Positions 45,886 through 54,253 of a stretch of DNA of 64,000 nucleotides are shown one piece after another. The DNA is from Bradyrhizobium japonicum USDA 6 (GTDB lineage Bacteria; Pseudomonadota; Alphaproteobacteria; Rhizobiales; Xanthobacteraceae): positions 1 through 64,000 of the forward strand of contig NC_017249.1 in assembly GCF_000284375.1 (NCBI RefSeq). The letters run 5' to 3'. The translations under genes and the position numbers were made by a program. Below the pieces are notes generated by a model that searched no databases, was not told the origin of the DNA, and saw nothing but the letters and a program-made list of their open reading frames with translations. The first letter of the stretch is position 1; every line of letters begins with the position of its first letter.

Positions 45886-46137
45886 TTAGCGATGCGCGTT
45901 GCCGGCGGCGCGCGCTTCGAGGTAGCGCGGATCCGACGTTGAGCTGCAGGCGGCCTGATCGGCCCAGGCTTCGAGATCGCCGATGGCGTAGACAACGCGG
46001 CCGCCGAGCTTGCGAAAAGTCGGGCCATTGCCATGGCAGCGATATTTTTCAAGCGTGCGCGGCGAGATGCCGAGGAGGCGCGCGGCCTCGGGGGTGCGCA
46101 CGTAACGGGTGGCGAGTTGCGCAGGCCTGTCGAGCAT
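45886..46137 (-). CDS. AlpA/excisionase-type HTH protein, 83 aa
   Basis: MerR-like HTH of the HTH_17 type: TPEAARLLGISPRTLEKYRC followed by GPTFRKLGGRVVYAIGDLEA, the usual wing with the Y/I-x-x-x-DL-E/D motif. Start ATG 46137. Lies 13 bases before repA on the same strand; this gene is normally upstream of repA in such modules and probably regulates it. Confidence 0.88.
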   Translation of the reverse strand: MLDRPAQLATRYVRTPEAARLLGISPRTLEKYRCHGNGPTFRKLGGRVVYAIGDLEAWADQAACSSTSDPRYLEARAAGNAHR

Positions 46138-46340
46138 GGGAGATCTCCGTCTTGCCTCGAAGTGCCGCGGCCAAGTCGCGGCATGTCCGGGCCAGAGTGG
46201 CGGAGAGTTCAGGCGTTGGGGGTGGACGAAAATTGACGTACGTTTGTGTCCCCCCATCGTCGCAACCAGGCGAAGCCAGGCGTACTACCGGGGCGCAACT
46301 AACTCATCAGGTCGATGGCTTGAAGGAATCGGGGAGCCGA

Positions 46341-47127
46341 TCAGAGGCCGCGTAGAAGTTTCAGATAGCCGCGCTCGACCAAAGCGATTGAATCGTGAAT
46401 GAGCCGGTTCGCCTTGCGGCGGGCATGAGAATCCTTCCACTCGACCGAGCGGCGCTGAGCGTGGTCGGAGGCGAGCACCTTCGCTGCCACGTCTCGCGGG
46501 CCGCCACCCAGGTCGTGGACGTCGAAGGCGTGCAGGAGCTGAATCAGTCGCCGTTTCTGAAACGACGTCAGCCGCAGCGCCGCCGGGAGAAGACCGGTGC
46601 GCTGGCCGCTGAGGCGACGCACGAAGTGTAGCGCCACGTCGGCCCGCAGTTCGCCCATGCCGTCGAGCGGCACAAGCACGGCGGGACGGCGCGCGGCCTG
46701 CTCGTCGCGCAAACTGACATGGAGCTCACCCGAGCCGTCGGCGACAACCAGCTCGCGACCGTCAGCATCTGTCCGCCCGACGATCGACAGTCCGAAAGCG
46801 TTGCGATCAATCGAATGAACGGTCTCGAAGTCCGGCGGCGCGGGCGTCAGGATCAATGTTCCCGGTGATGCCTCGGGCAGCCAAATGGCTGGTTCGGGCC
46901 AAACCGGAGAGGCGGGGTCATGGGCGACACCGCAACCTCCATCGACGTGCGAAACTGGTTCGGATGGTGTTGGGATCGGATTCGCCGCGCGCGATCTGTC
47001 GCTCAGTGCGGGCGAAGTCGCGGCGGTAGTCGGCATTGCGACGAAGGAATTCGAGGGCAAAACCCGGGCGCTCAAGACGATTCAGGCGTTCGATGGTCTC
47101 CGGCGAGCGCCAGTACTGGGTCGGCAT
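46341..47127 (-). pseudogene. DUF6499-DUF2285 regulator, one frameshift
   Basis: Putative transcriptional regulator of rhizobial mobile elements. From ATG 47127 the frame reads MPTQYWRSPETIERLNRLER then FALEFLRRNADYRRDFART (DUF6499), ending early at RRWRLRCRP. The second frame picks up at AHDPASPVWPEPAIWLPEAS and ends with the DUF2285 domain (RLTSFQKRRLIQLLHAFDVH, RRKANRLIHDSIALVERGYL). The total of 787 bases fits one base too many (or two missing) near 46930. Otherwise intact. Confidence 0.75.
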
Positions 47128-47246
47128 GGTCTGTCTTCTCGTCTTTTTGTTCTGTGCCCCGCACCACGATCCCTAAAGACGCTACAAGAGACCAGACCCG
47201 GAGGTTGCATCACGCGAGATCGCAATTTGCGTGATTGGGGCGCAAA

Positions 47247-47510
47247 TCACTGCATCCGCGGTTCCAAAAGGCCCTGATATCCGGCTTCCACCATCCATCG
47301 CGCGCGGGCGAGATGGCTATCATGGACATTTTTGGCACGATCTGGTTCGCGCGTGGGGTCGAGGCCGAAGATCACGCTGACCACCTCGCGCCAGTCGGCG
47401 CCCTCCTCTTCGGCCATCAACAACCGAACGTAGATAGCAAGATGTTTCTCGTCATAGGCGTTGACGCGATCCGTTATTGGCGGCCGGTCCTGGAATGGCG
47501 CGCCGTTCAT
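47247..47510 (-). CDS. Small DUF2285-associated protein, 87 aa
   Basis: Reads ITDRVNAYDEKHLAIYVRLL, EGADWREVVSVIFGLDPTRE then AKNVHDSHLARARWMVEAGY. This short protein usually sits just upstream of the DUF6499/DUF2285 gene in rhizobial elements and is annotated as DUF2285 family. Likely DNA-binding but not proven. Start ATG 47510. Confidence 0.75.
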   Translation of the reverse strand: MNGAPFQDRPPITDRVNAYDEKHLAIYVRLLMAEEEGADWREVVSVIFGLDPTREPDRAKNVHDSHLARARWMVEAGYQGLLEPRMQ

Positions 47511-47691
47511 TGCAATTGCCCCTCAGCATTGATGCAGCGATTAGAATTCATCTAAGCTCCAGAACTTTGCAAGCTGGGAAATCGTCACACTCGAATTGTG
47601 CCGTGATGCGCAGATCGCATCGCGGCGCTCCCCGGAAGCGGCACACCAGGGCCTAGCCAGACGATATGAATAGCACAGTGACGCACGAATC

Positions 47692-47720
47692 GGAACGATC
47701 GTTCCTGGAACGATCATTCC
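47692..47720. promoter_or_regulatory. Tandem palindromic operators before XRE gene
   Basis: GGAACGATCGTTCC (47692-47705, perfect palindrome) and GGAACGATCATTCC (47707-47720, one mismatch), one base apart, ending 21 bases before the XRE start. Likely the binding sites of that regulator. Confidence 0.65.
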
Positions 47721-47741
47721 GATGTGAGTTCCCTTGTTGCC

Positions 47742-47975
47742 ATGGATCTCAAGGAGGTCATGGCGGTCAATCTGCGTCGGATACGTCATGTGAAGAAAAT
47801 GACGCAGGAAGAGTTGGCCGATGGCGCTGGACTAAGCGTCCGTTACGTCGGCGCAATTGAACGCGCAGATGTGTCGGCCAGCGTGACCGTGCTTGGCCGA
47901 ATCGCGGAGGCGCTCGGCGTCGAAGCAACCGATCTCGTCAAGCGAACGACGGTTCATTCCCATCGGGCTCGATGA
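47742..47975 (+). CDS. XRE-family transcriptional regulator, 77 aa
   Basis: Cro/C1-type HTH: NLRRIRHVKKMTQEELADGA then GLSVRYVGAIERADVSASVT. Start taken at ATG 47742; the next in-frame ATG at 47760 has AAGGAGG only two bases away, too close to work well. Directly downstream of two palindromes, suggesting autoregulation. It is divergent from the minus-strand transfer operon and may control both sides. Confidence 0.85.
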   Translation: MDLKEVMAVNLRRIRHVKKMTQEELADGAGLSVRYVGAIERADVSASVTVLGRIAEALGVEATDLVKRTTVHSHRAR

Positions 47976-48138
47976 CGCGACAATTTTGTGCCCCACCGCA
48001 ACACCGGCACGTCGTGAATCAACTCCGCATTGCCTCACGCATAAGTTGATAGTCGGCTTTACGTAAATCTGATCTGTCTCCAAAGCGCATGCCTAGTTCA
48101 GAAACGGACGAGCATGCTGGGGAGATGGAGTAGGCCTC

Positions 48139-48549
48139 ATGACTCTGTACGAGCACTTGCCAGCCGACATTCGCGAGACAGTGGATGCTCTGGTCACGGA
48201 ACTCAGGCCGCAACCTTGGCCAACGCGGTTCTTTGCGCTGATTGGCCTGCTCGGAGAGAAGTTGGAGGCGCGGCGCGAGGCGGAGCCGTGGCATCTGATC
48301 CAACAGTGGACCGGCATAGTGACGGCAACGATGGAGCACTTGCTCCCCGACAGTTCGGTTGTCGAATGCCTGGGACTGATGAGCATTAGTTTCAACGACC
48401 AGTGGCGCGCTCAGGCGCTTGGCCAGATCGAACGGGATCCCACAGTGCTGGATCGTCTCGTCGCCATTTGTCCGGACTGGGAAGACATCGTCGAGAGCGT
48501 GATCGAGGCCAACCAAAGACGTCCAATCAAATCGGCACGCGGCCGCTGA
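48139..48549 (+). CDS. Hypothetical protein, 136 aa
   Basis: MTLYEHLPADIRETVDALVT, then PWPTRFFALIGLLGEKLEAR and HLLPDSSVVECLGLMSISFN. Mostly helical, acidic, soluble, no known domain. Start ATG 48139 is preceded by GGAGTAGG. Follows the XRE gene on the same strand with a 163-base gap. Its sequence is well formed, so it is probably a real gene of the element. Confidence 0.6.
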   Translation: MTLYEHLPADIRETVDALVTELRPQPWPTRFFALIGLLGEKLEARREAEPWHLIQQWTGIVTATMEHLLPDSSVVECLGLMSISFNDQWRAQALGQIERDPTVLDRLVAICPDWEDIVESVIEANQRRPIKSARGR

Positions 48550-48665
48550 TCGGCATCGGTTACGCCCTTGCCGCTTGCGCCGTCACGGCAAACGAGGTGC
48601 CTTCGCGCTTCCTCAGCGTGGCGGTGCCCCGCCCGGGCCAGCCGGGCGGGGCATTGCGGATCGGC

Positions 48666-48992
48666 TCAGTCGCCGTTGCGACGGTTGGGGCGAGACCAGA
48701 TCAGGCTGAAGCCCTCGCCCTCTTCATCGGCGAAGAGGTTGGCGAAGATCGGGGCGGTGAAGCTCGGATCGTCGAGCTTGAGGCCGAGATAATCGCGGCC
48801 TTCGTTGGAGCGCTTGGACCAGGCGGCCCCGATCTCGACCCGGCCGACATAGATCCGGTGGCTGGGGGCGTTGTCGCCCGAGCGGCTGGTTTCGGGGACG
48901 ATGCGGACGTTCCTCGCCTGGAGCGAGAGAGTGACGATCTCGCCGTTGAACTCGTTGTTGCCGGTCTTCTTGAAGGTGCCGATGGTCGCCAT
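48666..48992 (-). CDS. DUF736 family protein, second copy, 108 aa
   Basis: MATIGTFKKTGNNEFNGEIV, APSHRIYVGRVEIGAAWSKR and DYLGLKLDDPSFTAPIFANL are family hallmarks. Start ATG 48992 has AAGGAG upstream. A structured inverted repeat (49105-49158) lies in its leader, and a similar one precedes the DUF2493 gene. Function unknown; genes of this type are strongly expressed in related plasmids by reputation only. Confidence 0.9.
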   Translation of the reverse strand: MATIGTFKKTGNNEFNGEIVTLSLQARNVRIVPETSRSGDNAPSHRIYVGRVEIGAAWSKRSNEGRDYLGLKLDDPSFTAPIFANLFADEEGEGFSLIWSRPNRRNGD

Positions 48993-49699
48993 GGTAGTTC
49001 TCCTTGATCTCTGTTTTCGAGCCCGCACCTTGCGGCCTCGATGGTGATCGACAGGCCGGAGGCGATCGACGGCGCACCCCGAAGGGGCTGGACAGCAAAG
49101 GAGGAACTTTCTTGTCTCGCGCGAGGAATGGCGGCGCAGCCGGCAGGGGAAGAAAGTTGTGACGCCGCTGTTGCGCCAAAGGCGGTCGAGGCTTCAGCCG
49201 TCCTTCGGCCAGATCCATCCATCGAAGAGGCCGTTGGTGCGCTCGATCCAAACAGAGCTGACATCAAGGAGAACGTGGCGATTTGGGAGCCCACCGAGAG
49301 AGCTGGCCCAACGAATCCAATGCTGCTTAGCCCTCTGTAATCGAGACGGACGGATCTCCGCTTCCGCGATCGCGCGTCGGCAGCACGCCCCATTCACGAG
49401 AGCGGCTGGCCGTAGTTGTGATCCGTCACCGTTTGGTCGATGCCGCACAACGACTGCCACGAAACTGCCACTCTGCGATGATCGGTCGTGTCTCGATGCT
49501 TGGCCGCTCTGTGTGAAGCTCACAGACTAGAATGCGAGCACGCTGGATGTCTGATCGAGTCAGCCCCTTCCAATGGACGCTGCCGGCTTGCGCCAGGCCT
49601 TCCCGCCCCTACAGGGGTTACGACAATTCGCCGCGCGGACCCAGAGGAGGATCTCGCGCAAATGATGACCGCTAAGAGCTCGAGTGAGAAGAGAACCGG
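48993..49699. other. DUF736 leader and gene-poor stretch
   Basis: Contains the structured element at 49105-49158, within the likely 5' leader of the DUF736 gene. Right of it, to 49699, no gene is supported. Confidence 0.4.
49105..49158 (-). promoter_or_regulatory. Structured leader element, copy 1
   Basis: Perfect arms AACTTTCTT (49105-49113) and AAGAAAGTT (49150-49158) enclose a 36-base loop that starts GTCTCGCG and contains GGCGGC and GCCGGC. The loop is shared with copy 2 at 54052-54114, while the arms differ but still pair. Lies about 110 bases upstream of the DUF736 start on the minus strand. Confidence 0.6.
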
Positions 49700-50041
49700 A
49701 TGAGCGACAAAAGCGATCTTGAAAACAGAGCCATCGAAGCGATATGGAACTATCGTGAGGCCTTCGCCGTGGTCGGCCGCCTGGAGCGAAAAGAACGTTC
49801 CGCGCATCGAGCGGTGACCAGGATACTGCCTGAATTGGGGCGCGCCTTACGCAGCCAAGACACGCGGTGTCTTAAGAATAGCATTAAGATCGGCTCGGCA
49901 GCTGTCTCGCGGCAGAACGAAGCGTGGGCCAACCTAACTGAGGCGACCGCACGTTTGGATTCAGCCCACTCGACTTTGGCCGCCCTCGAGCGCCAACTAG
50001 GATATCTTCCAAAGGTCTCAAAACCACGAGATTCAGGCTAG
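49700..50041 (+). CDS. Hypothetical helical protein, 113 aa
   Basis: MSDKSDLENRAIEAIWNYRE then RLERKERSAHRAVTRILPEL and ARLDSAHSTLAALERQLGYL. Almost entirely helical with heptad spacing, charged, no membrane segment; it could be a coiled coil. Start ATG 49700. No family recognised. Stands alone convergent with the cold-shock gene. Confidence 0.55.
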   Translation: MSDKSDLENRAIEAIWNYREAFAVVGRLERKERSAHRAVTRILPELGRALRSQDTRCLKNSIKIGSAAVSRQNEAWANLTEATARLDSAHSTLAALERQLGYLPKVSKPRDSG

Positions 50042-50072
50042 CTCAAAGTATGCCAGGACGTCGAGCTGCGCC

Positions 50073-50279
50073 TTATCCTAGGCGGAGATTTTCTGCGGCT
50101 TGTTTGCCGCTGCGGTTCATCACCAGCTCGTAGCTGACCTTCGCGCCTTCAACAAGCGAGGTATAGCCGGCCTTCTCTACCGCCGAGATGTGCACGAAAA
50201 CATCGTTGCCACCGTCGTCCGGCGCAATGAACCCATAGCCTTTGGTCGGGTTGAACCACTTAACAGTCCCTAACGCCAC
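50073..50279 (-). CDS. Cold-shock domain protein, 68 aa
   Basis: RNA chaperone of the CspA type. Starts at GTG 50279 (VALGTVKWFNPTKGYGFIAP) with GGAG eight bases upstream, which fits better than the longer frame. RNP1 (KGYGFIAP) and RNP2 (VFVHISA) motifs are intact, and the length is typical. A long leader upstream is expected in this family and may regulate translation with temperature. Confidence 0.92.
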   Translation of the reverse strand: MALGTVKWFNPTKGYGFIAPDDGGNDVFVHISAVEKAGYTSLVEGAKVSYELVMNRSGKQAAENLRLG

Positions 50280-50713
50280 GTCATTTGCTCCAAAAAGAAA
50301 AAACACCTTCCCATCTAAATCATTGAACGAGCCGATCGCAAGTCTCCGCGCGAAAGCGGCTCGATGGGATCCGTTGTCCCGCCCGTTCGTAGGTCTTGGA
50401 CAGAAGAAATAGAGTGCCCCACTCGATGAAATGAACGAGCACGCTGAAATCGGCCGGCATTCAAGAACGACGAGGCGAAGGTCACATTTTCTTCGAAAAC
50501 TCCGTGCTAACTGTCGCCTGCTTGTCGCGGCCGGATGTACGTCGTGGCATCACGGGAGCCCCGGCTTTCATGCCGGGGTTTTTCGTTTCCGGCGCGAGAA
50601 GCAGCTTGACCGGATAGGCTCGTCAAATGGCGCAGCCCACTGCGACAATTCGACTTGGATGCGTAAGAATCATCCGGAGCGGCACAGAGCGAAAAGCCGA
50701 ATAGCAGGCAGAT
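50280..50713. other. Intergenic region with csp leader and a plus-strand terminator
   Basis: No protein gene. The left part is probably the csp leader. A strong terminator for plus-strand transcription lies at 50559-50583, although no plus-strand gene precedes it, so a small RNA ending there is possible. Confidence 0.4.
50559..50583 (+). terminator. Rho-independent terminator
   Basis: CCCCGGC, six-base loop, GCCGGGG, followed by five T. Stem of seven GC-rich pairs. It serves transcription entering from the left on the plus strand. Confidence 0.75.
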
Positions 50714-51487
50714 ATGGCGCAGAATATCTACGACAATCCCGATTTCTTCGCTGGCTACAGCCAATTGCCCCGGCAGGTGCATGGGCTGGACGGCGCTCCT
50801 GAATGGCCGGCGATCCGGGCCATGCTGCCCGATTTGGTCGGGAAACGTGTCGTTGATCTCGGATGTGGCTTCGGCTGGGCCTCGCGCTGGATGCGCGAGC
50901 AGGGCGCGGCCTCGGTTCTGGGTCTCGATCTGTCGCAGAACATGATCGAGCGTGCCAGGGCGGACACAGCGGATACGGCCATTGAGTATCGCATCGCCGA
51001 TCTCGACACACTGGACCTCCCTGAGGCGGCTTTCGACCTCGCCTACAGCGCACTGACCTTTCACTATGTTCAGGACTTTGGCCGTCTCGTACATGTGATC
51101 CGCAAAACGCTCGTTCCTGACGGGCATTTCGTCTTTACGATTGAGCATCCGATCTTCATGGCCGCGGCACATCCGCACTGGATTTCCGATGAGGAGGGCC
51201 GCAAAACCTGGCCGGTCAATCGATATTCCGTCGAGGGCGAACGTCGGACGGACTGGTTTGCCAAGGGCGTTCTGAAATACCACAGGACACTTGGCACTAC
51301 CTTGAATACGCTGATCGGCGCAGGCCTTCAAATTCGGCGGATCGAGGAGTTTGCCCCAACACGCGAGCAGATCCAGCAGATGCCGCAATTGGCCGAAGAA
51401 CTCGAACGCCCCATGATGCTGATTGTATCTGCGTCCACATCGATCGGCGGTAAGCTTCGAAGCCTTCGTGATATCCGGCCGGATTAG
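50714..51487 (+). CDS. Class I SAM-dependent methyltransferase, 257 aa
   Basis: Methyltransferase of unknown substrate. SAM-binding motif I VVDLGCGFGWASRWM (about 46-60), then VLGLDLSQNMIERA, the acidic loop IADLDTLDLPEAAFDLAYSA, and LHFV-like TFHYVQDFGRLVHVIRKTLV. PDGHFVFTIEHP is the typical post-motif. Start ATG 50714 (MAQNIYDNPDFFAGYSQL) is the usual start of this subfamily. Intact, stands alone. Confidence 0.92.
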   Translation: MAQNIYDNPDFFAGYSQLPRQVHGLDGAPEWPAIRAMLPDLVGKRVVDLGCGFGWASRWMREQGAASVLGLDLSQNMIERARADTADTAIEYRIADLDTLDLPEAAFDLAYSALTFHYVQDFGRLVHVIRKTLVPDGHFVFTIEHPIFMAAAHPHWISDEEGRKTWPVNRYSVEGERRTDWFAKGVLKYHRTLGTTLNTLIGAGLQIRRIEEFAPTREQIQQMPQLAEELERPMMLIVSASTSIGGKLRSLRDIRPD

Positions 51488-51535
51488 GTTCCTGCCGGGC
51501 CCGCCCCGGTATTGATATCAGCCCGGCGTCAAGCG

Positions 51536-51958
51536 CTATCTTGCCGGCCCGTCTGCGGCCATGCCGGTGAAGCGAGCCAAGGCCGTGATGCTGACCGCAA
51601 CGGCCCCGGCGATCGCGAAGACCGTTTGCCAGGTGGGCGAAGACATCGCCATCTGGGCGATTCCATGCGTCGCGCTGTAACCGGCGACGGTCGCGGGCGC
51701 GACATAGAGGATGATGATTAAGAGCCGCAGCCAAGCCCATGTCACGAGGGCGAGCGCGAGTTGGCCGATGCCGAAGGTTACGGCGCCAGCCGCGAACGCA
51801 ACCGCGATTCCGCCCAGAGCGCCAGCCCCTGTGTGGAAGGCCCGAAGACCAATCGTCACGCCGGCGAAGACGGGCACCGCGAAGACCGCAAGCGTGAAGA
51901 GTAGCCAGGCGAAGAAGCCTATGGCGAGGAAAATAAGCAGTGGTCCCAAGGCAATCAT
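51536..51958 (-). CDS. Small integral membrane protein, 140 aa
   Basis: Start ATG 51958 (MIALGPLLIFLAIGFFAWLL) after GGAG. Four or so hydrophobic segments: 4-35, 48-70 (GGIAVAFAAGAVTFGIGQLA), 75-92 (WLRLLIIILYVAPATVAGY) and 105-122. Gly/Ala-rich helices but no recognised family. Convergent with the methyltransferase. Similar proteins are common in rhizobial plasmids, judged by general character only. Confidence 0.65.
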   Translation of the reverse strand: MIALGPLLIFLAIGFFAWLLFTLAVFAVPVFAGVTIGLRAFHTGAGALGGIAVAFAAGAVTFGIGQLALALVTWAWLRLLIIILYVAPATVAGYSATHGIAQMAMSSPTWQTVFAIAGAVAVSITALARFTGMAADGPAR

Positions 51959-52253
51959 GGTGGTGGGCTCCGTGAGATAGGGGTCTGACGGTCGCGCCTT
52001 CCACCACCACCACGGCGCAAACGCAGTATAGCAGCAAATGCCAGCGACCGGAATCGTCACAAATCCGGTTGCGGGCGAATGACAAAATGACCATATTGAG
52101 CGTCAGGAGCCGATCGCCCGGGCTGCAAGCGACCCAAAAGGCGGCATCTCGATTTCCCAATCGAACACCCGAACGGCAACCATTCTGCCGGCGCGCGGTG
52201 GTCATGAAGCGCTTGTGACTGCCACTAAGACGCCGGTGTGAAATGGATTTGCC

Positions 52254-52922
52254 ATGTCTACCATCCAAAAGAAGTGCGCAGACTTTCTGCGTATGACCTT
52301 CAACGATCTGGCCGGCGGCAAGCTCGGATCAGGTCACGCCCACGAGATCGTGGCTGCGTATTTCGGCTATGGTACCGCGGCGGCTCTAAGGGCCGAGCCG
52401 AAGTATCAGCTTGCGGCTTTGGATAAAGCCGCGATCCTGATGCCTGATCTGCGCTTGATGGATCAGCGCGTGCAGCACCTCAATGGTCTCCCTGCAGGTC
52501 TACCCAATGTTGACGAGCTGGCTTCGCTGCTCTCGAGCTTTCTTAACGCAAACGGCTACTTTTCAGGTGAGGTTTGGTACACCCGAGATCTCGAGGAGTA
52601 TATCGATGTATCCTTCATTCAAGAAGATCCCATGATGATCGAGGACGCTCTCTCGGGTGAGATGGCTATGACGAATGCTTTTTTTGACGAGCTTTACATA
52701 GACAAAGTAAGCCTAGACGTCGGAGACGATGTGCTCGTGGCAAATGTCTCAGGTTCTCTCAATGGAGAGAACGATCCGGATAAGCCGTTCCACGGGGATT
52801 CGATCGCTTTCACGACGATGATAACATTTGAGCGTGTGGCCGGTCGAACCGGCTATATGCGGCCGGAGCTGGAGACGTCGGGCGCCATTGATGACTCACA
52901 TTACTATGATCAGGACGCCTGA
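52254..52922 (+). CDS. Hypothetical protein, 222 aa
   Basis: MSTIQKKCADFLRMTFNDLA then GSGHAHEIVAAYFGYGTAAA, and later DVGDDVLVANVSGSLNGEND. The N-terminal part resembles the helix-strand start of small plasmid-encoded proteins that carry the (A/G)YFGY(A/G) motif, sometimes near helicase or toxin genes. No catalytic motif is visible. Intact and probably real. Start ATG 52254. Confidence 0.65.
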   Translation: MSTIQKKCADFLRMTFNDLAGGKLGSGHAHEIVAAYFGYGTAAALRAEPKYQLAALDKAAILMPDLRLMDQRVQHLNGLPAGLPNVDELASLLSSFLNANGYFSGEVWYTRDLEEYIDVSFIQEDPMMIEDALSGEMAMTNAFFDELYIDKVSLDVGDDVLVANVSGSLNGENDPDKPFHGDSIAFTTMITFERVAGRTGYMRPELETSGAIDDSHYYDQDA

Positions 52923-52984
52923 GGGCAGCTAGGCATTTCATGGCACGATTGGGCTCTCATTTCGTCTGTCGTTCTGCACGACAA

Positions 52985-53014
52985 GGTACGGCGGCGCTCA
53001 CGAGCCGCCGTACC
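52985..53014 (-). terminator. Hairpin at the DUF2493 stop codon
   Basis: GGTACGGCGGC (52985-52995), eight-base loop, GCCGCCGTACC (53004-53014), a perfect 11-bp stem that spans the stop codon of the minus-strand gene. There is only a short T-rich tail (TTGTCG), so termination is likely but not certain. Confidence 0.5.
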
Positions 53015-53927
53015 TCCAGACCGGGATGCCTAGCTTCTTCGCTTTGTCAGCGAGATTGTCTTGGATGCCGGTGCCAGGAAAGTGCATCACGCCGATGGGT
53101 AGCGTCTCCAGCATCGCATCGTTGCGTTTGAACGGCGCGGCCTTGGCGTGCTTTGTCCAGTCGGGCTTGAAGGCGATCTGCGGGACCTTGCGATTGTCGG
53201 CCCACTTGGCGGCAATCAGCTCGGCGCCCTTGGGCGATCCGCCGTGCAGCAGCACCATGTCCGGGTGCTTGGCGTGCACCTGGTCGAGCTTAGCCCAAAT
53301 TAGCCGGTAGTCGTTGAAGTCGAGTCCACCGGTGAGCGCGACTTTCGGTCCGCGTGGCATGAGCACCTGATTTTCGGCGCGCTTCTTCGCGGCCAGGAAA
53401 TCGCGGCTGTCGATCATCGCTGACGTCAGATTGCGGTGGTTGACCTTCGATCCGTTGCGCGGCCGCCATGCGGAATGGGCGTGGCGTTCGAACTCGTCGG
53501 CGGCCTGGTCGCGCATCAGCTCGAAGGCGTTGCGTCGCTCGATCAGCGTTTGCCCTTCTGCCGTCAGACGCTCCAGCTCGACGGATTTGATTTCGCTGCC
53601 GTCCTGCTCCCGCTGCGAGCGCTGCTGGGCCAGCTCGTTATCGTCGAGCTCGCGCTCGATCCTGTCGATCGCACGATGGAAGACGTTTACCATCGACCAG
53701 AGCAGGTCGTCGAGGTCGGGCTCAAGACGGGTATCGGACAGCGCCACCACCAGGGCATCGAAGATGTCGGCGACGCTGCCGGCGAGGATTCGCGCTTCAG
53801 GAAGCCCCCGGGGATCGGGATCATCGTGGAAGGGACGGTAGCCATGGAGCTGGAGTTCCTGGAGGACCTGGTCGGTCGGGGATGAGCTGTGGTGCGGCTC
53901 GAAATCGTTGTCGTGGTCGGCGGTCAT
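52998..53927 (-). CDS. DUF2493 (YspA/SLOG-like) protein, 309 aa
   Basis: Contains a C-terminal SLOG-type nucleotide-binding fold: VALTGGLDFNDYRLIWAKLD, then MVLLHGGSPKGAELIAAKWA and VPQIAFKPDW. The N-terminal 170 residues are helical, with a coiled-coil (RNAFELMRDQAADEFERHAH). SLOG domains bind nucleotides or their derivatives; the role of this family is unknown. It is common beside the ParB-like, DUF932 and Toprim genes in rhizobial plasmids, as here. Start ATG 53927. Confidence 0.88.
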   Translation of the reverse strand: MTADHDNDFEPHHSSSPTDQVLQELQLHGYRPFHDDPDPRGLPEARILAGSVADIFDALVVALSDTRLEPDLDDLLWSMVNVFHRAIDRIERELDDNELAQQRSQREQDGSEIKSVELERLTAEGQTLIERRNAFELMRDQAADEFERHAHSAWRPRNGSKVNHRNLTSAMIDSRDFLAAKKRAENQVLMPRGPKVALTGGLDFNDYRLIWAKLDQVHAKHPDMVLLHGGSPKGAELIAAKWADNRKVPQIAFKPDWTKHAKAAPFKRNDAMLETLPIGVMHFPGTGIQDNLADKAKKLGIPVWRYGGS

Positions 53928-54253
53928 TGCGGTTTTCCCTCGTCGGATCGACCGCGCCCATCGCGGCCTTCATGGCGACGAAAGCGGCAGGCGGAACGGA
54001 CTTGCACCCGCAGCGCAGCGGAGGGCCGGAGCCTTGGCGGAGGACCGAAGGGGGCCGACTATTTTGTCTCGCGATGTAAAGGCGGCTCTGCCGCCGACGG
54101 AAAATAGTCGGCCCACGAGGTTGCCGGTCCGGGCCGCCTGCCGCCCGATCGCCCTCTCAGAAGGCCGTGGGGCAGTCCTCTGGCGCCGAGGGGAAACACG
54201 TTCACCGACCGTGCGGTAACGAAGCGGCCGCGTCGCCCCTCATCCCGTTTCGG
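53928..54253. other. DUF2493 leader region with structured element
   Basis: No gene. Carries the structured element at 54052-54114 upstream of DUF2493. Confidence 0.4.
54052..54114 (-). promoter_or_regulatory. Structured leader element, copy 2
   Basis: Perfect 14-bp arms GGGCCGACTATTTT and AAAATAGTCGGCCC enclose a 35-base loop that starts GTCTCGCG and contains a small hairpin GGCGGC-TCT-GCCGCC. The loop matches copy 1 (49105-49158) but the arms are different sequences that still pair. Lies about 125 bases upstream of the DUF2493 start. Confidence 0.65.
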
